Positions 1 to 9,607 are shown, numbered from the stretch's first letter. The stretch is 64,000 bases of DNA from Flavivirga jejuensis (GCF_030540765.1 NZ_JAUOEL010000002.1:682001-746000), one strand, 5' to 3'. Notes: generated from the sequence alone by a model not told the origin. Numbers and translations are program-made.

Positions 1-201
1 ATTTATGGAGAGCATATGGAGACTTTAAATCTTAATTTTGACGATCTACTAAGCTATATCCGTGAATCAAAAGCCCTCACTCTTAAATTATCATTTAATT
101 CAAATATATCGTTCCAAGATTATATTAGTGTGAAATCTAAAATACTGTCAATAGACTCTGTTAGCTTACAGCTTTTTAATCATGAACTAATTTTTAATTG
201 A
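1..201 (+). CDS. Unrecognised protein, possibly 5'-truncated C-terminus
   Basis: The frame is open from the first base of the window to a TGA stop at 199-201, giving about 66 residues, or 61 if the ATG at 16 is the true start. GGAGAG lies just before that ATG, but the window edge hides whether the frame continues upstream. The peptide has no membrane segment and no motif I recognise. It ends 35 bp before the cdaA start on the same strand, so co-transcription is likely. It may be the tail of a larger gene; function unknown. Confidence 0.45.
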   Translation: MYGEHMETLNLNFDDLLSYIRESKALTLKLSFNSNISFQDYISVKSKILSIDSVSLQLFNHELIFN

Positions 202-236
202 TCATATTTTCTTAAATTTACCAAAACCCATATCGT

Positions 237-1022
237 TTGGATATTTTCAAAGACATTTTAAACTTACGCCCCATCGATTATATAGATGTCGTTCTTGTGG
301 CTCTTTTACTTTATTATGTATATAAACTTGTAAAAGGTACTGTTGCCATTAATATTTTTATTGGGATCATTATTATTTACTTGGTTTGGAAGCTTACCGA
401 TTTCTTAGAAATGGAACTCCTCTCTGGTATTTTTGGTGGTTTTATGAAAGTAGGGATCATTGCTTTAATAGTTGTATTTCAGCCAGAGATCCGTAAATTT
501 TTGTTAATGGTAGGCTCTACCAACTTTAATAGGAGGCGCAAGTTTTTACAACAATTTAATTTTTTAAAAACCGAGACTAGCGACGAAACTGATATCGATG
601 CTATTATTTCGGCTTGCAATAAAATGTCCATGTCTAAAACGGGTGCTTTAATCGTTTTTGAAAGAAATAATAATCTAGATTTTTTATCATCCTCGGGAGA
701 TGAAATGAATATAAAGGTTACCCAACCTATTATTGAAAGTATTTTTTTTAAAAATAGTCCGCTACACGATGGTGCCATTGTAGTTAATAACAACATTGTA
801 AAAGCAACACGAGTTATTCTTCCTTTAAATAATGAAAAAAATATTCCTCAACGTTTTGGTCTCCGCCATAGGGCTGCCATTGGGGTTACTGAAAAAACAG
901 ATGCTTTGGCGCTTGTTGTAAGTGAAGAAACTGGAAGTATTTCTTATTTTAAAGATGGCGAATTTGTAGTTTTTGAAAACACAAACCAACTTAACTTAAT
1001 GATCAAGGAAGACTTATCTTAA
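237..1022 (+). CDS. cdaA: Diadenylate cyclase CdaA (DacA), membrane type
   Basis: Makes cyclic di-AMP from two ATP. The 261-residue protein has three N-terminal membrane helices (about residues 16-34, 37-54 and 62-80), followed by a DisA_N-type cyclase domain. That domain carries the DGA motif (in LHDGAIVV, near residue 178) and RHR (in GLRHRAAIG, near residue 210), both of which bind ATP. This is the length and order of the CdaA family. The start is a TTG at 237: an in-frame stop at 213-215 and the absence of any ATG before the first membrane helix leave no alternative. c-di-AMP usually controls potassium, osmotic and cell-wall homeostasis. The gene runs convergent to the ABC exporter that follows. 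Confidence 0.95.
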   Translation: MDIFKDILNLRPIDYIDVVLVALLLYYVYKLVKGTVAINIFIGIIIIYLVWKLTDFLEMELLSGIFGGFMKVGIIALIVVFQPEIRKFLLMVGSTNFNRRRKFLQQFNFLKTETSDETDIDAIISACNKMSMSKTGALIVFERNNNLDFLSSSGDEMNIKVTQPIIESIFFKNSPLHDGAIVVNNNIVKATRVILPLNNEKNIPQRFGLRHRAAIGVTEKTDALALVVSEETGSISYFKDGEFVVFENTNQLNLMIKEDLS

Positions 1023-1034
1023 ACCTTGTAAAAA

Positions 1035-2804
1035 CTAAATAATTTCTTCTTCTTGTAAAAACTGTACTTCGTATAAGTTCTTATAATACCCATGTTCTTT
1101 TTCAAGCAACTCTTTATGAGTCCCCTGCTCCACTATATTACCAGCATCCATCACTATAATTTTATCAGCTTTTTTAACTGTTGCTAATCGGTGAGCGATA
1201 ACAATGGAGGTTCTACCTTTAGTAATTTTATCTGTGGCATTTTGAATGAGTTGTTCTGAATATGAATCGACTGAGGATGTTGCTTCATCTAACACTAAAA
1301 TACTCGGATTTGTTACATATGCTCTTAAAAACGATATAAGTTGTCGTTGTCCTGAAGATAACATAACACCTCTTTCTTTTACGTTATAATGATACCCATT
1401 TGGCAAACTCATTATAAAATCATGAATGCCAATATCTTTTGCCGATTGTTGCACTTGAGCTTCGGTAACCTCTGGGTGATTTAATGTAATATTATTTAAA
1501 ATAGTATCTGCAAATAAAAACACATCTTGTAATACCACAGCTATTTGAGTACGTAATGACGCTAAGGTTACCTGTTTAATATCAATACCATCAACATAAA
1601 TAACGCCATCGTTAATTTCATAAAAACGATTTAATAAATTAATAATGGTCGATTTACCTGCTCCTGTTGCACCAACTATAGCAACCGTCTCACCTGCATT
1701 CACATCAAAAGAAATTCCTTTTAAAACTTCTTCGTCTTCTACATAACTAAAAAATACATTATCAAATTTTATATGACCTTTAAAATTCTCTGCAACATGA
1801 GAGCCTGTATCATCAATTTGAGAAGTTGTATCTATAACTTTAAACACTCTGGTAGCTGCTACCATACCCATTTGCAGTGTGTTAAATTTATCTGCTATTT
1901 GACGCAATGGCCTAAATAACATAGGGATATACATGATAAATGCTACTAAAACACCTTCTGTAACCTTGCCTTCTAACACGACATTTAAACCACCGTACCA
2001 AGCTATTAAACCAATGGTTATTGATGACGATAAATCTGCTAAGGGGAAAAAAATAGAGTTATACCAAACCGTTTTAAGCCAACCCTTTTTGTGTCTTTCG
2101 TTTATTTCTTTAAACTTTTTGTACTCAATAGCTTCACGAGTAAATAATTGTAAAATCTTCATCCCTGTTAATCGTTCTTGTACAAAAGAATTCAAATTAG
2201 AAACTTCTGTTCTAACTTCTTCAAAAGCCTTTTTCATATACTTTTGAAAAATACGTGTTGCATATAATAACAAAGGCAACATAATGAATACAATTAAACT
2301 TAATCGCCAATTCGTGTAAACCATAATCCCAAAAACCACTGCCATGGTGAGTAAATCTTTAAAAATCATGAATAAGCCTTGACCAAAAATATCGGCGATA
2401 CGCTCCATATCGGTTACTGCTCTCGTAATAAGTAAGCCTACTGAAGAATTATCATAATACTTCATTTTAAAACGCAGCAAGTGATCGAATAATTTTATAC
2501 GTACATCTACAACCAAAGTTTGTCCTAACCAAGCTGCATAATAAATAAAAAGTAGCTGAAACACTGTTTGTAAAATTAAAATAGCAAACATGATAATAAT
2601 ATAAAAGAGAAAGTCTTTAGAATTTGCTCCTGTTATACTATCATCTATAGCAAACTGAGTTACACGAGGCGTCGCTGCACTAAAAATGGCTGATAAAATC
2701 ACCAAAATAATCAACCCAAAAAAAACAATTTTATAAGGTTTTATATATTGAAAAAGACGTTTAAATAAAGTAACGTCAAATATTTTTTCCTGTCTTTTAC
2801 TCAT
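1035..2804 (-). CDS. ABC exporter, MsbA/multidrug type, fused permease-ATPase
   Basis: A 589-residue half-transporter of the inner membrane. A six-helix type 1 exporter domain (about residues 20-310) is followed by a nucleotide-binding domain with Walker A GATGAGKST, the signature LSSGQRQL (a variant of LSGGQ), Walker B ILVLDEATSSVD and the H-loop IAHRLAT. A protein of this type works as a homodimer or with a partner half-transporter; no partner gene is adjacent. It overlaps the end of truA by 8 bp and is probably translated from the same mRNA. The substrate (lipid, drug or peptide) cannot be told from sequence. MsbA-like lipid flipping is one possibility. Confidence 0.92.
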   Translation of the reverse strand: MSKRQEKIFDVTLFKRLFQYIKPYKIVFFGLIILVILSAIFSAATPRVTQFAIDDSITGANSKDFLFYIIIMFAILILQTVFQLLFIYYAAWLGQTLVVDVRIKLFDHLLRFKMKYYDNSSVGLLITRAVTDMERIADIFGQGLFMIFKDLLTMAVVFGIMVYTNWRLSLIVFIMLPLLLYATRIFQKYMKKAFEEVRTEVSNLNSFVQERLTGMKILQLFTREAIEYKKFKEINERHKKGWLKTVWYNSIFFPLADLSSSITIGLIAWYGGLNVVLEGKVTEGVLVAFIMYIPMLFRPLRQIADKFNTLQMGMVAATRVFKVIDTTSQIDDTGSHVAENFKGHIKFDNVFFSYVEDEEVLKGISFDVNAGETVAIVGATGAGKSTIINLLNRFYEINDGVIYVDGIDIKQVTLASLRTQIAVVLQDVFLFADTILNNITLNHPEVTEAQVQQSAKDIGIHDFIMSLPNGYHYNVKERGVMLSSGQRQLISFLRAYVTNPSILVLDEATSSVDSYSEQLIQNATDKITKGRTSIVIAHRLATVKKADKIIVMDAGNIVEQGTHKELLEKEHGYYKNLYEVQFLQEEEII

Positions 2805-3546
2805 CTATCTCTATATCGTTAGGATATTCTACTTCTGTTAAATATAATGCATGTGCAGGAACCGAAAACCCTGCTTCACTCCTATTTTTAGACTTTATAA
2901 TAGTATGTAAATCTTCAACCTCTATTTTGCCTAAACCAATATTAATCATAGTACCTACAATAGCACGTACCATATTACGCAAAAACCTATCAGCTTTAAT
3001 TACAAAATGAAGTTCATCATTTTCTAAAGTCCATTTTGCTTTCATTATATCACAATAATACGTTTTTACATCGGTATTACTTTTTGAAAAACATTGAAAA
3101 TCTTTATACTTAAATAAGATTTCTGAAGCTTGATTCATTTTATCAACATTCAAATTCTGTTTCACAAAAAAACTATTATCAAATAAAAACACATCCTTCT
3201 TAAGTGCTATTCTATATAAATAAGTTCTACTTACTGCATCAAAACGGGCATGTGCATCGTCTTTTACTTTTAAAATATTACGAATGGCAATATCTTTTGG
3301 TAAATACGAATTTAATTTATACACCAAATTTAGGTCGTTAAAAACAACATGAGTATCGAAATGAGCAAACATTTGTGAAGCATGTACACCAGTATCTGTA
3401 CGACCTGCCCCCATAATAGAAATGTCTTCTTTTAGAAGCATAGACAATGCTTTTTCTACAACTTCTTGTACCGATATATCTTTTGGTTGGTTTTGCCAAC
3501 CATGGTATGCAGCTCCATTATAAGAAAGTTCTATAAAATACCTCAA
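2797..3546 (-). CDS. truA: tRNA pseudouridine synthase A (TruA)
   Basis: Converts uridines 38-40 in the anticodon stem-loop of tRNAs to pseudouridine. The 249-residue length is normal for TruA. The catalytic aspartate is D51 in GAGRTDTGVHASQ, and the family pattern FDAVSRTYLYRI and RFLRNMVRAIVGT follow in order. The stop codon overlaps the start of the downstream ABC exporter by 8 bp, suggesting translational coupling. A 377-bp intergenic stretch lies upstream, where its promoter should be. Confidence 0.95.
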   Translation of the reverse strand: MRYFIELSYNGAAYHGWQNQPKDISVQEVVEKALSMLLKEDISIMGAGRTDTGVHASQMFAHFDTHVVFNDLNLVYKLNSYLPKDIAIRNILKVKDDAHARFDAVSRTYLYRIALKKDVFLFDNSFFVKQNLNVDKMNQASEILFKYKDFQCFSKSNTDVKTYYCDIMKAKWTLENDELHFVIKADRFLRNMVRAIVGTMINIGLGKIEVEDLHTIIKSKNRSEAGFSVPAHALYLTEVEYPNDIEIDE

Positions 3547-3923
3547 TCTGATTTAATACTTTTGTTAAATGAATATCATATGCCGTTTAAATCACCAATT
3601 ATAAAACGCCCTTTGTTCCTTTCTATTACAATGTAAAAAGAAACCGTAACTAAGGCTATTATTTATTTTTCTTCTTTTTAATAAAGAAAAATCGTCGTTT
3701 TCTATACGGTAAATTTAAATGATATATCGTATGCAAAGATAGATAGTTTTGCTGTTCCTGCGAAGGCAAGAACCTTAATTATATATTAAAAATTAAAGAA
3801 GAAAAATACTGTGTTAAAAGACAAAAGAATATAGACTTGTATCTTTAAACGAATATGAATTGAAATAAAAATATTAAAACAAGTTTTACAATTGTAAAAA
3901 CAAATTATTTTCTACAAAATATC
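3547..3923. other. Intergenic region between truA and phosphodiesterase gene
   Basis: 377 bp between divergent genes. It is AT-rich and has no convincing ORF. Around 3751-3775 there is a decayed half-copy of the dispersed element seen better at 14812 (TTCCTGCGAAGGCAAGAACC). Promoters for truA (minus) and the phosphodiesterase (plus) should lie here, but I could not assign boxes with confidence. Confidence 0.6.
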
Positions 3924-4418
3924 ATGATAAAAATATTATTAATTTCCGATACGCATAGTTATATTGATAATGATATATTAAAATATGTAAAACAAGTGGA
4001 TGAAGTTTGGCATGCTGGCGACATTGGCGACTTAAAAGTAACTGATGCCATAAAAAAATTAAAACCTTTACGTGCCGTTTTTGGTAATATTGATGATAAT
4101 AAAGCAAGAATAGAGTTTCCTGAAAACAACCGTTTTATGTGTGAGGATGTTGATGTTTGGATAACACATATTGGCGGCTATCCAAATGCTTATAATATGA
4201 GAGTTCGAGAGGAAATAAAACGAAACCCTCCTAAACTTTTTATTTGTGGGCATTCACATATATTAAAGGTCATGCCCGACAAAAAATTACGTTTACTCCA
4301 TATGAATCCTGGAGCGGTTGGCAAACATGGTTTTCATAAAATACGTACTATGCTCCGTTTTACGATAGATGGTAGTAAGATTGACAATTTAGAAGTCATC
4401 GAATTTAATAAACGTTAA
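3924..4418 (+). CDS. YfcE/MJ0936-family metallophosphoesterase
   Basis: A 164-residue calcineurin-like phosphodiesterase. Its metal-binding motifs are in canonical order: ISDTH near the N-terminus, WHAGDIGD, FGNIDD and FICGHSHI. These supply the Asp, Asn and His ligands of a two-metal centre. Length and motifs match the small bacterial YfcE/MJ0936 phosphodiesterases; the physiological substrate is unknown. The gene stands alone on the plus strand and is convergent with DUF4293, with which it shares a bidirectional terminator. Confidence 0.9.
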   Translation: MIKILLISDTHSYIDNDILKYVKQVDEVWHAGDIGDLKVTDAIKKLKPLRAVFGNIDDNKARIEFPENNRFMCEDVDVWITHIGGYPNAYNMRVREEIKRNPPKLFICGHSHILKVMPDKKLRLLHMNPGAVGKHGFHKIRTMLRFTIDGSKIDNLEVIEFNKR

Positions 4419-4542
4419 ACCCTTTCATAAATCCCTCCAAAGAAAAGGGCTATCTCACTGTTTCGACATTTAATGCTTCACTTACATGTTTTAGTGAGTT
4501 GAATGTTTCCCTCCTTTAAAAAGATTTAGGTATGCTTATAAA

Positions 4543-4570
4543 AAAACCCAAAGCTTTCACTTTGGGTTTT
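4543..4570. terminator. Bidirectional intrinsic terminator
   Basis: A perfect 11-bp stem (AAAACCCAAAG pairing with CTTTGGGTTTT) with a 6-nt loop. Flanking A and T runs supply a U-tract on either strand. It sits between the convergent phosphodiesterase and DUF4293 genes and can end both transcripts. Confidence 0.85.
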
Positions 4571-4599
4571 AACGCACTAATACTACTAAGATGTTAGGT

Positions 4600-5010
4600 T
4601 TATCGTAATCTATCTACAGATTTTACGAGATCTTCATCCTTCTTGATGGCCTTATTGGCTAATGCCAAAAACACGATAGAAACAATAGGAAGAAGCATCC
4701 CAATACCTTTCTCAGAAACCGCCGTCTCTCCAGATATGTTTAGAGATTGATATACAAAAAATCCTAGTAAAATAAAGTTTAATATGATGTTAAGTCGTCC
4801 CAACATAAACTGAGACTTCCTATTTTTATATCTAAATATAGTTACTATTGAACAAAATGCCGATGTTAAAAAGGCTGCAAAAACGTAGTTATGATCGTCT
4901 GCAAAAACTTTTGTGCCATCAGACAACACCCATAATTCAACCACATAAATTAGTCCAGCGGAGACTCCTGCTGCCATTAAAAGATATATCGTTTGAATAC
5001 GTTGTAACAT
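4600..5010 (-). CDS. DUF4293 family membrane protein
   Basis: A 136-residue inner-membrane protein with four predicted membrane helices (about residues 8-27, 42-60, 72-90 and 104-120). It has a short basic loop after helix 2 (RYKNRKSQF) and a charged C-terminus. The start MLQRIQTIYLLMA is typical of DUF4293, a Bacteroidota family of unknown function that is often found beside rho. Here it diverges from rho, keeping that arrangement. Confidence 0.85.
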   Translation of the reverse strand: MLQRIQTIYLLMAAGVSAGLIYVVELWVLSDGTKVFADDHNYVFAAFLTSAFCSIVTIFRYKNRKSQFMLGRLNIILNFILLGFFVYQSLNISGETAVSEKGIGMLLPIVSIVFLALANKAIKKDEDLVKSVDRLR

Positions 5011-5204
5011 AGAATTTTAAAAACTAGAAAGCAAAAATAATAGTTTCTTTTATAAAAATAGCCTTAAAACTTAAAATAAAGTTGTATAATTGCAGTAATA
5101 ATTCTCAATAGCCGCTGTTACAAGTGGTTAATTCTTCAGAATAAGAAAACGTTTTTCAGAATTACCCAAAATTTATATTGATACAAATATCCAATTAAAC
5201 ATAA

Positions 5205-6902
5205 ATGTTTGAAATTTCACAATTAAAAGAAAAGAAACTCTCTGATTTACAAGAGATAGCTAAAAAATTGAACGTTCCGAAATACCGTTCATTAAAAAAA
5301 TTAGATCTAGTTTACCAAATACTGGATCAACAAGCTGCCGATCCAAGTGCAGTTAAAGCTGTTGTTTCTCCTACTGAATTAACAGAAAATAAAACAGAAA
5401 GTAAGCCAAAAGCAAGGAAGCCGAGACAACGTGTTCAAAAACCTGCCAAAAGCGTTCCTTCTAAAAGCACACCTGTTAAAAATGAAGAAAAACCTTCGGT
5501 AGATAAAAAAGTTGAAACTGCTAAAGTCGAAACTGCTAAAATTGTTGAAAAGGAAAAGGCTAATACCCCCATTGCCAAACAAAACAAAGAAGAGCAAAAA
5601 CAAGATAACAATCCAAAAAAACAGGACAATAGTCCGAAACAAAAAAACCAAAACGATAATCAACAAAAACCGAATCCGAGAAGGGAACACGGTTCGCATA
5701 AAAATCAACATAAAAACCAAAAAAATGGTAATGTTGATACTGGTAACAAAGATGGTAGAAACCGTTATAGAGAACCAGATTTCGAATTTGATGCGATTAT
5801 AGAAAGTGAAGGTGTTTTAGACATCATGCAGGATGGTTACGGTTTTTTACGTTCTTCAGATTATAACTACTTATCATCACCAGATGATATTTATGTATCA
5901 CAATCACAAATTAGATTATTCGGTTTAAAAACAGGTGACACTGTTCTTGGCCATGTAAGACCTCCAAAAGAAGGTGAAAAATATTTCCCATTAATTAAAG
6001 TAAGTAAAATTAATGGACAAAACCCTAATGTAGTTAGAGACAGAGTTTCATTCGAACATCTAACTCCTTTATTCCCAGAAGAGAAATTCAATTTAGCTGA
6101 AAAGCAGAGTACGATCTCTACTAGAATAATGGATCTGTTCTCTCCAATAGGAAAAGGACAACGTGGTATGATCGTATCACAGCCAAAAACAGGAAAAACT
6201 ATGTTATTAAAGGATGTTGCAAATGCTATAGCAGCAAATCATCCTGAAGTATACCAAATGATCTTATTAATTGATGAGCGTCCTGAAGAGGTAACAGATA
6301 TGCAACGTAATGTACGTGGTGAGGTTATTGCCTCAACCTTCGATAAAGAAGCGCACGAACACGTAAAAATTGCTAATATCGTACTTGAAAAAGCAAAAAG
6401 ATTAGTTGAATGTGGTCATGATGTTGTTATTCTTTTAGATTCTATTACACGTTTGGCAAGAGCCTATAACACGGTTCAACCAGCTTCTGGTAAAATATTA
6501 AGTGGTGGTGTAGATGCTAATGCGTTGCACAAGCCAAAACGTTTCTTTGGTGCTGCCAGAAATATTGAGAACGGTGGTTCTTTAACCATAATAGCTACTG
6601 CACTTACCGAAACAGGTTCTAAAATGGACGAAGTCATTTTCGAAGAATTTAAAGGAACTGGTAATATGGAATTACAGTTGGATAGAAAAATATCTAACCG
6701 TAGAATTTTCCCAGCTATCGATCTTACATCATCAAGTACGCGTCGCGACGATATATTACTAGACGCGAACACGATTCAACGTATGTGGGTCATGCGTAAA
6801 TACCTTGCAGACATGAATCCTGTTGAAGCTATGGAATTTACTAACGAGCGTTTTAAACAAACACGAAACAACGAAGAGTTTTTAGTCTCAATGAATGGCT
6901 AA
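5205..6902 (+). CDS. rho: Transcription termination factor Rho with long N-terminal insertion
   Basis: An ATP-dependent RNA helicase that ends transcription and enforces polarity; it acts as a hexamer. At 565 residues it is about 145 longer than the E. coli protein. The order is: Rho_N helical domain (about 4-40), a low-complexity segment rich in Lys, Asn, Gln and Pro (about 60-190), a cold-shock-type RNA-binding domain (about 200-270), and the RecA-like ATPase. The ATPase has Walker [10 protein letters not shown], Walker [11 protein letters not shown], and the Q/R-loop region [14 protein letters not shown]. The insertion is typical of Bacteroidota Rho and probably adds RNA binding or condensation. 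The gene is followed by two tandem intrinsic terminators. Confidence 0.97.
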   Translation: MFEISQLKEKKLSDLQEIAKKLNVPKYRSLKKLDLVYQILDQQAADPSAVKAVVSPTELTENKTESKPKARKPRQRVQKPAKSVPSKSTPVKNEEKPSVDKKVETAKVETAKIVEKEKANTPIAKQNKEEQKQDNNPKKQDNSPKQKNQNDNQQKPNPRREHGSHKNQHKNQKNGNVDTGNKDGRNRYREPDFEFDAIIESEGVLDIMQDGYGFLRSSDYNYLSSPDDIYVSQSQIRLFGLKTGDTVLGHVRPPKEGEKYFPLIKVSKINGQNPNVVRDRVSFEHLTPLFPEEKFNLAEKQSTISTRIMDLFSPIGKGQRGMIVSQPKTGKTMLLKDVANAIAANHPEVYQMILLIDERPEEVTDMQRNVRGEVIASTFDKEAHEHVKIANIVLEKAKRLVECGHDVVILLDSITRLARAYNTVQPASGKILSGGVDANALHKPKRFFGAARNIENGGSLTIIATALTETGSKMDEVIFEEFKGTGNMELQLDRKISNRRIFPAIDLTSSSTRRDDILLDANTIQRMWVMRKYLADMNPVEAMEFTNERFKQTRNNEEFLVSMNG

Positions 6903-6924
6903 AATATTTAAACTAAACTAAATT

Positions 6925-6957
6925 TGAAAGCCTTAGCATATACTGTTAGGGCTTTTT
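6925..6957 (+). terminator. First of two tandem intrinsic terminators after rho
   Basis: An imperfect hairpin (AAAGCCTTA...TAGGGCTTT) followed by a T-rich run. It begins 23 bp after the rho stop. It is near-identical to a second hairpin 55 bp downstream, so the two arose by a local duplication of about 40 bp. Confidence 0.75.
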
Positions 6958-6979
6958 CTTTATAACCTAAATAAACCTC

Positions 6980-7009
6980 AAAAGCCTTAGCATAACTGTT
7001 AAGGCTTTT
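6980..7009 (+). terminator. Second tandem intrinsic terminator after rho
   Basis: A perfect 10-bp stem (AAAAGCCTTA with TAAGGCTTTT) with a 10-nt loop, followed by TTTCTTTATAAC as after the first copy. It may also serve the convergent gene ending at 7046. Confidence 0.8.
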
Positions 7010-7045
7010 CTTTATAACTTCAAAAAGGATTGATATATCTTATAA

Positions 7046-7408
7046 TTAAGAAGACATTAAAAGGTCTCTATATTCTTTTAAGTCAGAAATATTAACTTTA
7101 TTATTAAGGTTTTTAGTCAGCGCAATTAAATACTTTAGACTTTCTACTGGAGAAACATCCTCATTTTCTTCAATGGGATTATCACTATCTATAGGCTCAT
7201 CACTAAGAATAGGTATATTAAACGAGTTATTTTCTTCTATATGCTCATAAGTATACCTAAGAACCTTAACTAATAATGGAACCTGTTCTTCTAAAGCATA
7301 AGTTCTTAGTTCTTTAATGTCATCGATTAGCACACCTGTATTGATACCTGTTTCATCAAGGTCTTTAAGAATTTTATCGATTAATTTAATTGCTTTTTTA
7401 TTTTCCAA
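7046..7408 (-). CDS. Hypothetical acidic protein
   Basis: A 120-residue protein, predicted soluble and mostly helical. An acidic, Asn/Ser/Pro-rich linker lies in the middle (around residues 62-85, with SDEPIDSDNPIEENEDVSP). It has no signal peptide, membrane helix or motif I recognise. The two flanking helical parts contain several Asp/Glu and Leu heptads. It is monocistronic, convergent with rho and divergent from nothing close. Probably a lineage-specific cytosolic protein; function unknown. Confidence 0.65.
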   Translation of the reverse strand: MENKKAIKLIDKILKDLDETGINTGVLIDDIKELRTYALEEQVPLLVKVLRYTYEHIEENNSFNIPILSDEPIDSDNPIEENEDVSPVESLKYLIALTKNLNNKVNISDLKEYRDLLMSS

Positions 7409-7506
7409 AGGTTTATAATTTATATGATTAATTGACTTATAATAAATGCAAATTTATATCTTTAAAACGCTATTCATACTATAACAGTGATTAAATTTAA
7501 TCAAAA

Positions 7507-7534
7507 AAAAACTCCTCATTTCTGAGAAGTTTTT
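7507..7534 (-). terminator. Intrinsic terminator of rpsT
   Basis: A stem of AAAAACT-C-CTCA with TGAG-A-AGTTTTT around a 4-nt loop. Eight A residues on the plus strand (7503-7510) give a U-tract on the minus strand. It lies 25 bp past the rpsT stop. Confidence 0.8.
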
Positions 7535-7559
7535 CAAATATTTTAAACTTAAAATCTAC

Positions 7560-7811
7560 TTAAAGTGCAGCGACATGTTTAGCTAAACCAGATTTAAGGT
7601 TTGCAGCTTTATTAGCATGAATCACATTTTTCTTAGCTAATTTATCTAACATAGATACTACTGAAGGAAATAAAGCTTCAGCTTCTTTCTTATCAGTTAA
7701 CTCACGTAAGTTCTTAATAGCATTACGAGTTGTCTTATGCTGATACTTATTTATTAACCGTTTAGATTCGTTACTTCTAATTCTTTTTAACGCTGACTTA
7801 TGATTTGCCAT
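7560..7811 (-). CDS. rpsT: 30S ribosomal protein S20 (bS20)
   Basis: An 83-residue, strongly basic helical protein that binds 16S rRNA in the small subunit. The N-terminus [19 protein letters not shown] is the S20 signature, and the length is normal. The gene lies 26 bp downstream of tRNA-Glu on the same strand. No separate promoter is visible between them, so both probably come from one transcript starting near 7922. Confidence 0.96.
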   Translation of the reverse strand: MANHKSALKRIRSNESKRLINKYQHKTTRNAIKNLRELTDKKEAEALFPSVVSMLDKLAKKNVIHANKAANLKSGLAKHVAAL

Positions 7812-7837
7812 TTGTTCTTTTTATTATTAAAATATTG

Positions 7838-7909
7838 TAGCCCGTAGGGGAATCGAACCCCTCTTACCAGGATGAAAACCTGGCGTCCTAGCCGATAGAC
7901 GAACGGGCC
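7838..7909 (-). tRNA. tRNA-Glu (anticodon TTC)
   Basis: A 72-nt cloverleaf on the minus strand. The 7-bp acceptor stem (GGCCCGT with ACGGGCT) begins with a G-U pair. The anticodon stem-loop reads CCAGG-TTTTCAT-CCTGG, giving anticodon TTC for glutamate. The T-arm has GGTTCGATTCC. No CCA is encoded at the 3' end. Confidence 0.97.
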
Positions 7910-7927
7910 ATTTATTTTTTCAGTGTG

Positions 7928-7957
7928 CAAATATAAACATATTATTTAGACTTGCAA
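7928..7957 (-). promoter_or_regulatory. Promoter of the tRNA-Glu/rpsT transcript
   Basis: On the minus strand, TTG, a 19-nt spacer and TATATTTG match the Bacteroidota consensus TTG-N17-23-TAnnTTTG. The -7 box is at 7928-7935. Predicted transcription starts about 15 nt before the tRNA. Confidence 0.75.
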
Positions 7958-8057
7958 TACTTTCAAATAACTAACAATGTCTCCATTGCGGATGCAAAAA
8001 TACAACTATTTTTAAATGTCACAATAGCTAGCCGATTTTTTTTAAAAAAAATTTAAA

Positions 8058-9536
8058 TTAATATGCTTTTGCAAACAATACTCTACCCTTTGAAGGCTTT
8101 CCTGAATACACACAAATCCCCTCTATTGGTTTCATATCTAAAGGAATACAACGAATAGTTGCTTTTGTTTGCTCTTTAATTTTTTCTTCAGTCTCATTTG
8201 TACCATCCCAATGTGCAGAAATAAATCCTGTTTTTGTTTCTAAAATATCTTTAAATTCACCAAAAGTATCTACTTCTGTAATATGATTATCTCTAAAATC
8301 TAAAGCTTTATTAAATAAAGCCTCTTGAATTTCTTTTAATAAACTCTCAATGGTTTCTGTTAAATCTTCCAAATTAACAATCTGCTTCGTTAAGGTATCT
8401 CTACGAGCTATTTCTACAGTACCATTTGCTAAATCTTTAGGACCAATAGCTACACGTAATGGCACCCCTTGTAATTCATGCTGTGCAAATTTGGCTCCTG
8501 GCCTGTGAGTTGTTCTATTATCAAACTTTACAGATATATTTTTGCCTCTTAAATTGCTTAAAATACCATTTGCAACTTCTGTAATAGCATTTAAATCTTC
8601 TTCACTCTTATAAATAGGCACGATAACAACTTGATTTGGCGCTAAACTTGGTGGTAAAACCAATCCGTTATCATCACTATGAGTCATGATTAAAGCCCCC
8701 ATTAATCGCGTAGAAACACCCCAAGATGTTGCCCACACATAATCTTGCTTACCTTCTTTATTAGCATATTTAACATCGAAAGCCTTTGCGAAATTCTGAC
8801 CAAGAAAATGAGAAGTTCCTGCCTGTAGCGCTTTTCCATCTTGCATTAAAGCTTCAATACAATAAGTGTCTTCTGCTCCAGCAAAACGTTCGCTCTCTGT
8901 TTTAACACCCTGTATTACAGGTATTGCCATAAAATTCTCAACAAACGTTGCGTATACATTATTCATTAACTTAGCTTCAGATACAGCTTCTGCTTTCGTT
9001 TCATGCGCAGTATGTCCTTCTTGCCATAAAAACTCTGCTGTACGTAAAAATAAACGTGTACGCATTTCCCAACGTACCACATTAGCCCATTGGTTTATTA
9101 AAAGTGGTAAATCTCTATAAGATTGAATCCATCCTCTATATGTATTCCATATAATGGCCTCACTTGTTGGTCGTACAATTAACTCTTCTTCTAACTTCGC
9201 TTCAGGATCAACTCGTAATTTTCCTTTGTTATCAGGATCGGTTTGCAACCTATAATGTGTTACAATAGCACACTCTTTAGCAAAGCCTTCTGCGTTTTTT
9301 TCCTCTGCTTCAAATAAACTTTTAGGCACAAATAATGGAAAATAGGCATTTTGATGACCTGTTTCTTTAAACATTTTATCTAATTCTGCTTGCATTTTTT
9401 CCCAAATAGCATAACCATAAGGTTTGATCACCATACACCCTCTAACGGCCGAATTCTCTGCCAGGTCTGCCTTTACAACCAACTCGTTATACCATTTTGA
9501 ATAATCTTCCGCTCTACTAGTAAGTTTTTTGCTCAT
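8058..9536 (-). CDS. proS: Prolyl-tRNA synthetase, archaeal/eukaryote-like short type
   Basis: Charges tRNA-Pro with proline. At 492 residues it is the short ProRS form without the editing insertion found in the E. coli type. It has class II motifs (the [12 protein letters not shown] and [14 protein letters not shown] regions), an anticodon-binding domain (about 290-390) and a C-terminal domain ending in a Tyr (VLFAKAY). I place the start at the ATG at 9536 ([15 protein letters not shown]), the conserved N-terminus. An upstream ATG at 9554 would add only MCQKID. The promoter lies back to back with that of the gene at 9636. Confidence 0.96.
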   Translation of the reverse strand: MSKKLTSRAEDYSKWYNELVVKADLAENSAVRGCMVIKPYGYAIWEKMQAELDKMFKETGHQNAYFPLFVPKSLFEAEEKNAEGFAKECAIVTHYRLQTDPDNKGKLRVDPEAKLEEELIVRPTSEAIIWNTYRGWIQSYRDLPLLINQWANVVRWEMRTRLFLRTAEFLWQEGHTAHETKAEAVSEAKLMNNVYATFVENFMAIPVIQGVKTESERFAGAEDTYCIEALMQDGKALQAGTSHFLGQNFAKAFDVKYANKEGKQDYVWATSWGVSTRLMGALIMTHSDDNGLVLPPSLAPNQVVIVPIYKSEEDLNAITEVANGILSNLRGKNISVKFDNRTTHRPGAKFAQHELQGVPLRVAIGPKDLANGTVEIARRDTLTKQIVNLEDLTETIESLLKEIQEALFNKALDFRDNHITEVDTFGEFKDILETKTGFISAHWDGTNETEEKIKEQTKATIRCIPLDMKPIEGICVYSGKPSKGRVLFAKAY

Positions 9537-9589
9537 ATCGATTTTTTGGCACAAATATTGTGACTATGTTAAATAAAAGAATAGTTCAG

Positions 9590-9597
9590 CAAAACTA
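9590..9597 (-). promoter_or_regulatory. -7 box of proS promoter
   Basis: TAGTTTTG on the minus strand fits TAnnTTTG. It lies 54 bp upstream of the proS start and only 2 bp from an opposing box on the plus strand. Confidence 0.6.
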
Positions 9598-9599
9598 AC

Positions 9600-9607
9600 T
9601 ATTTTTG
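9600..9607 (+). promoter_or_regulatory. -7 box for lipoprotein/porin genes
   Basis: TATTTTTG on the plus strand fits TAnnTTTG, 28 bp before the ATG at 9636. The two opposing -7 boxes are nearly contiguous, so polymerase binding at one should exclude the other. Confidence 0.6.

Noticed and set aside
479-796. Minus-strand ORF within cdaA
   Set aside because: It is fully inside a well-supported conserved gene and shows no motif; a shadow of cdaA. The same holds for similar antisense frames in rho, proS, purB and btuB.
237-1022. cdaA as part of a CBASS-type cyclase defence system
   Set aside because: The protein is the housekeeping CdaA form with three membrane helices; no effector gene is adjacent.
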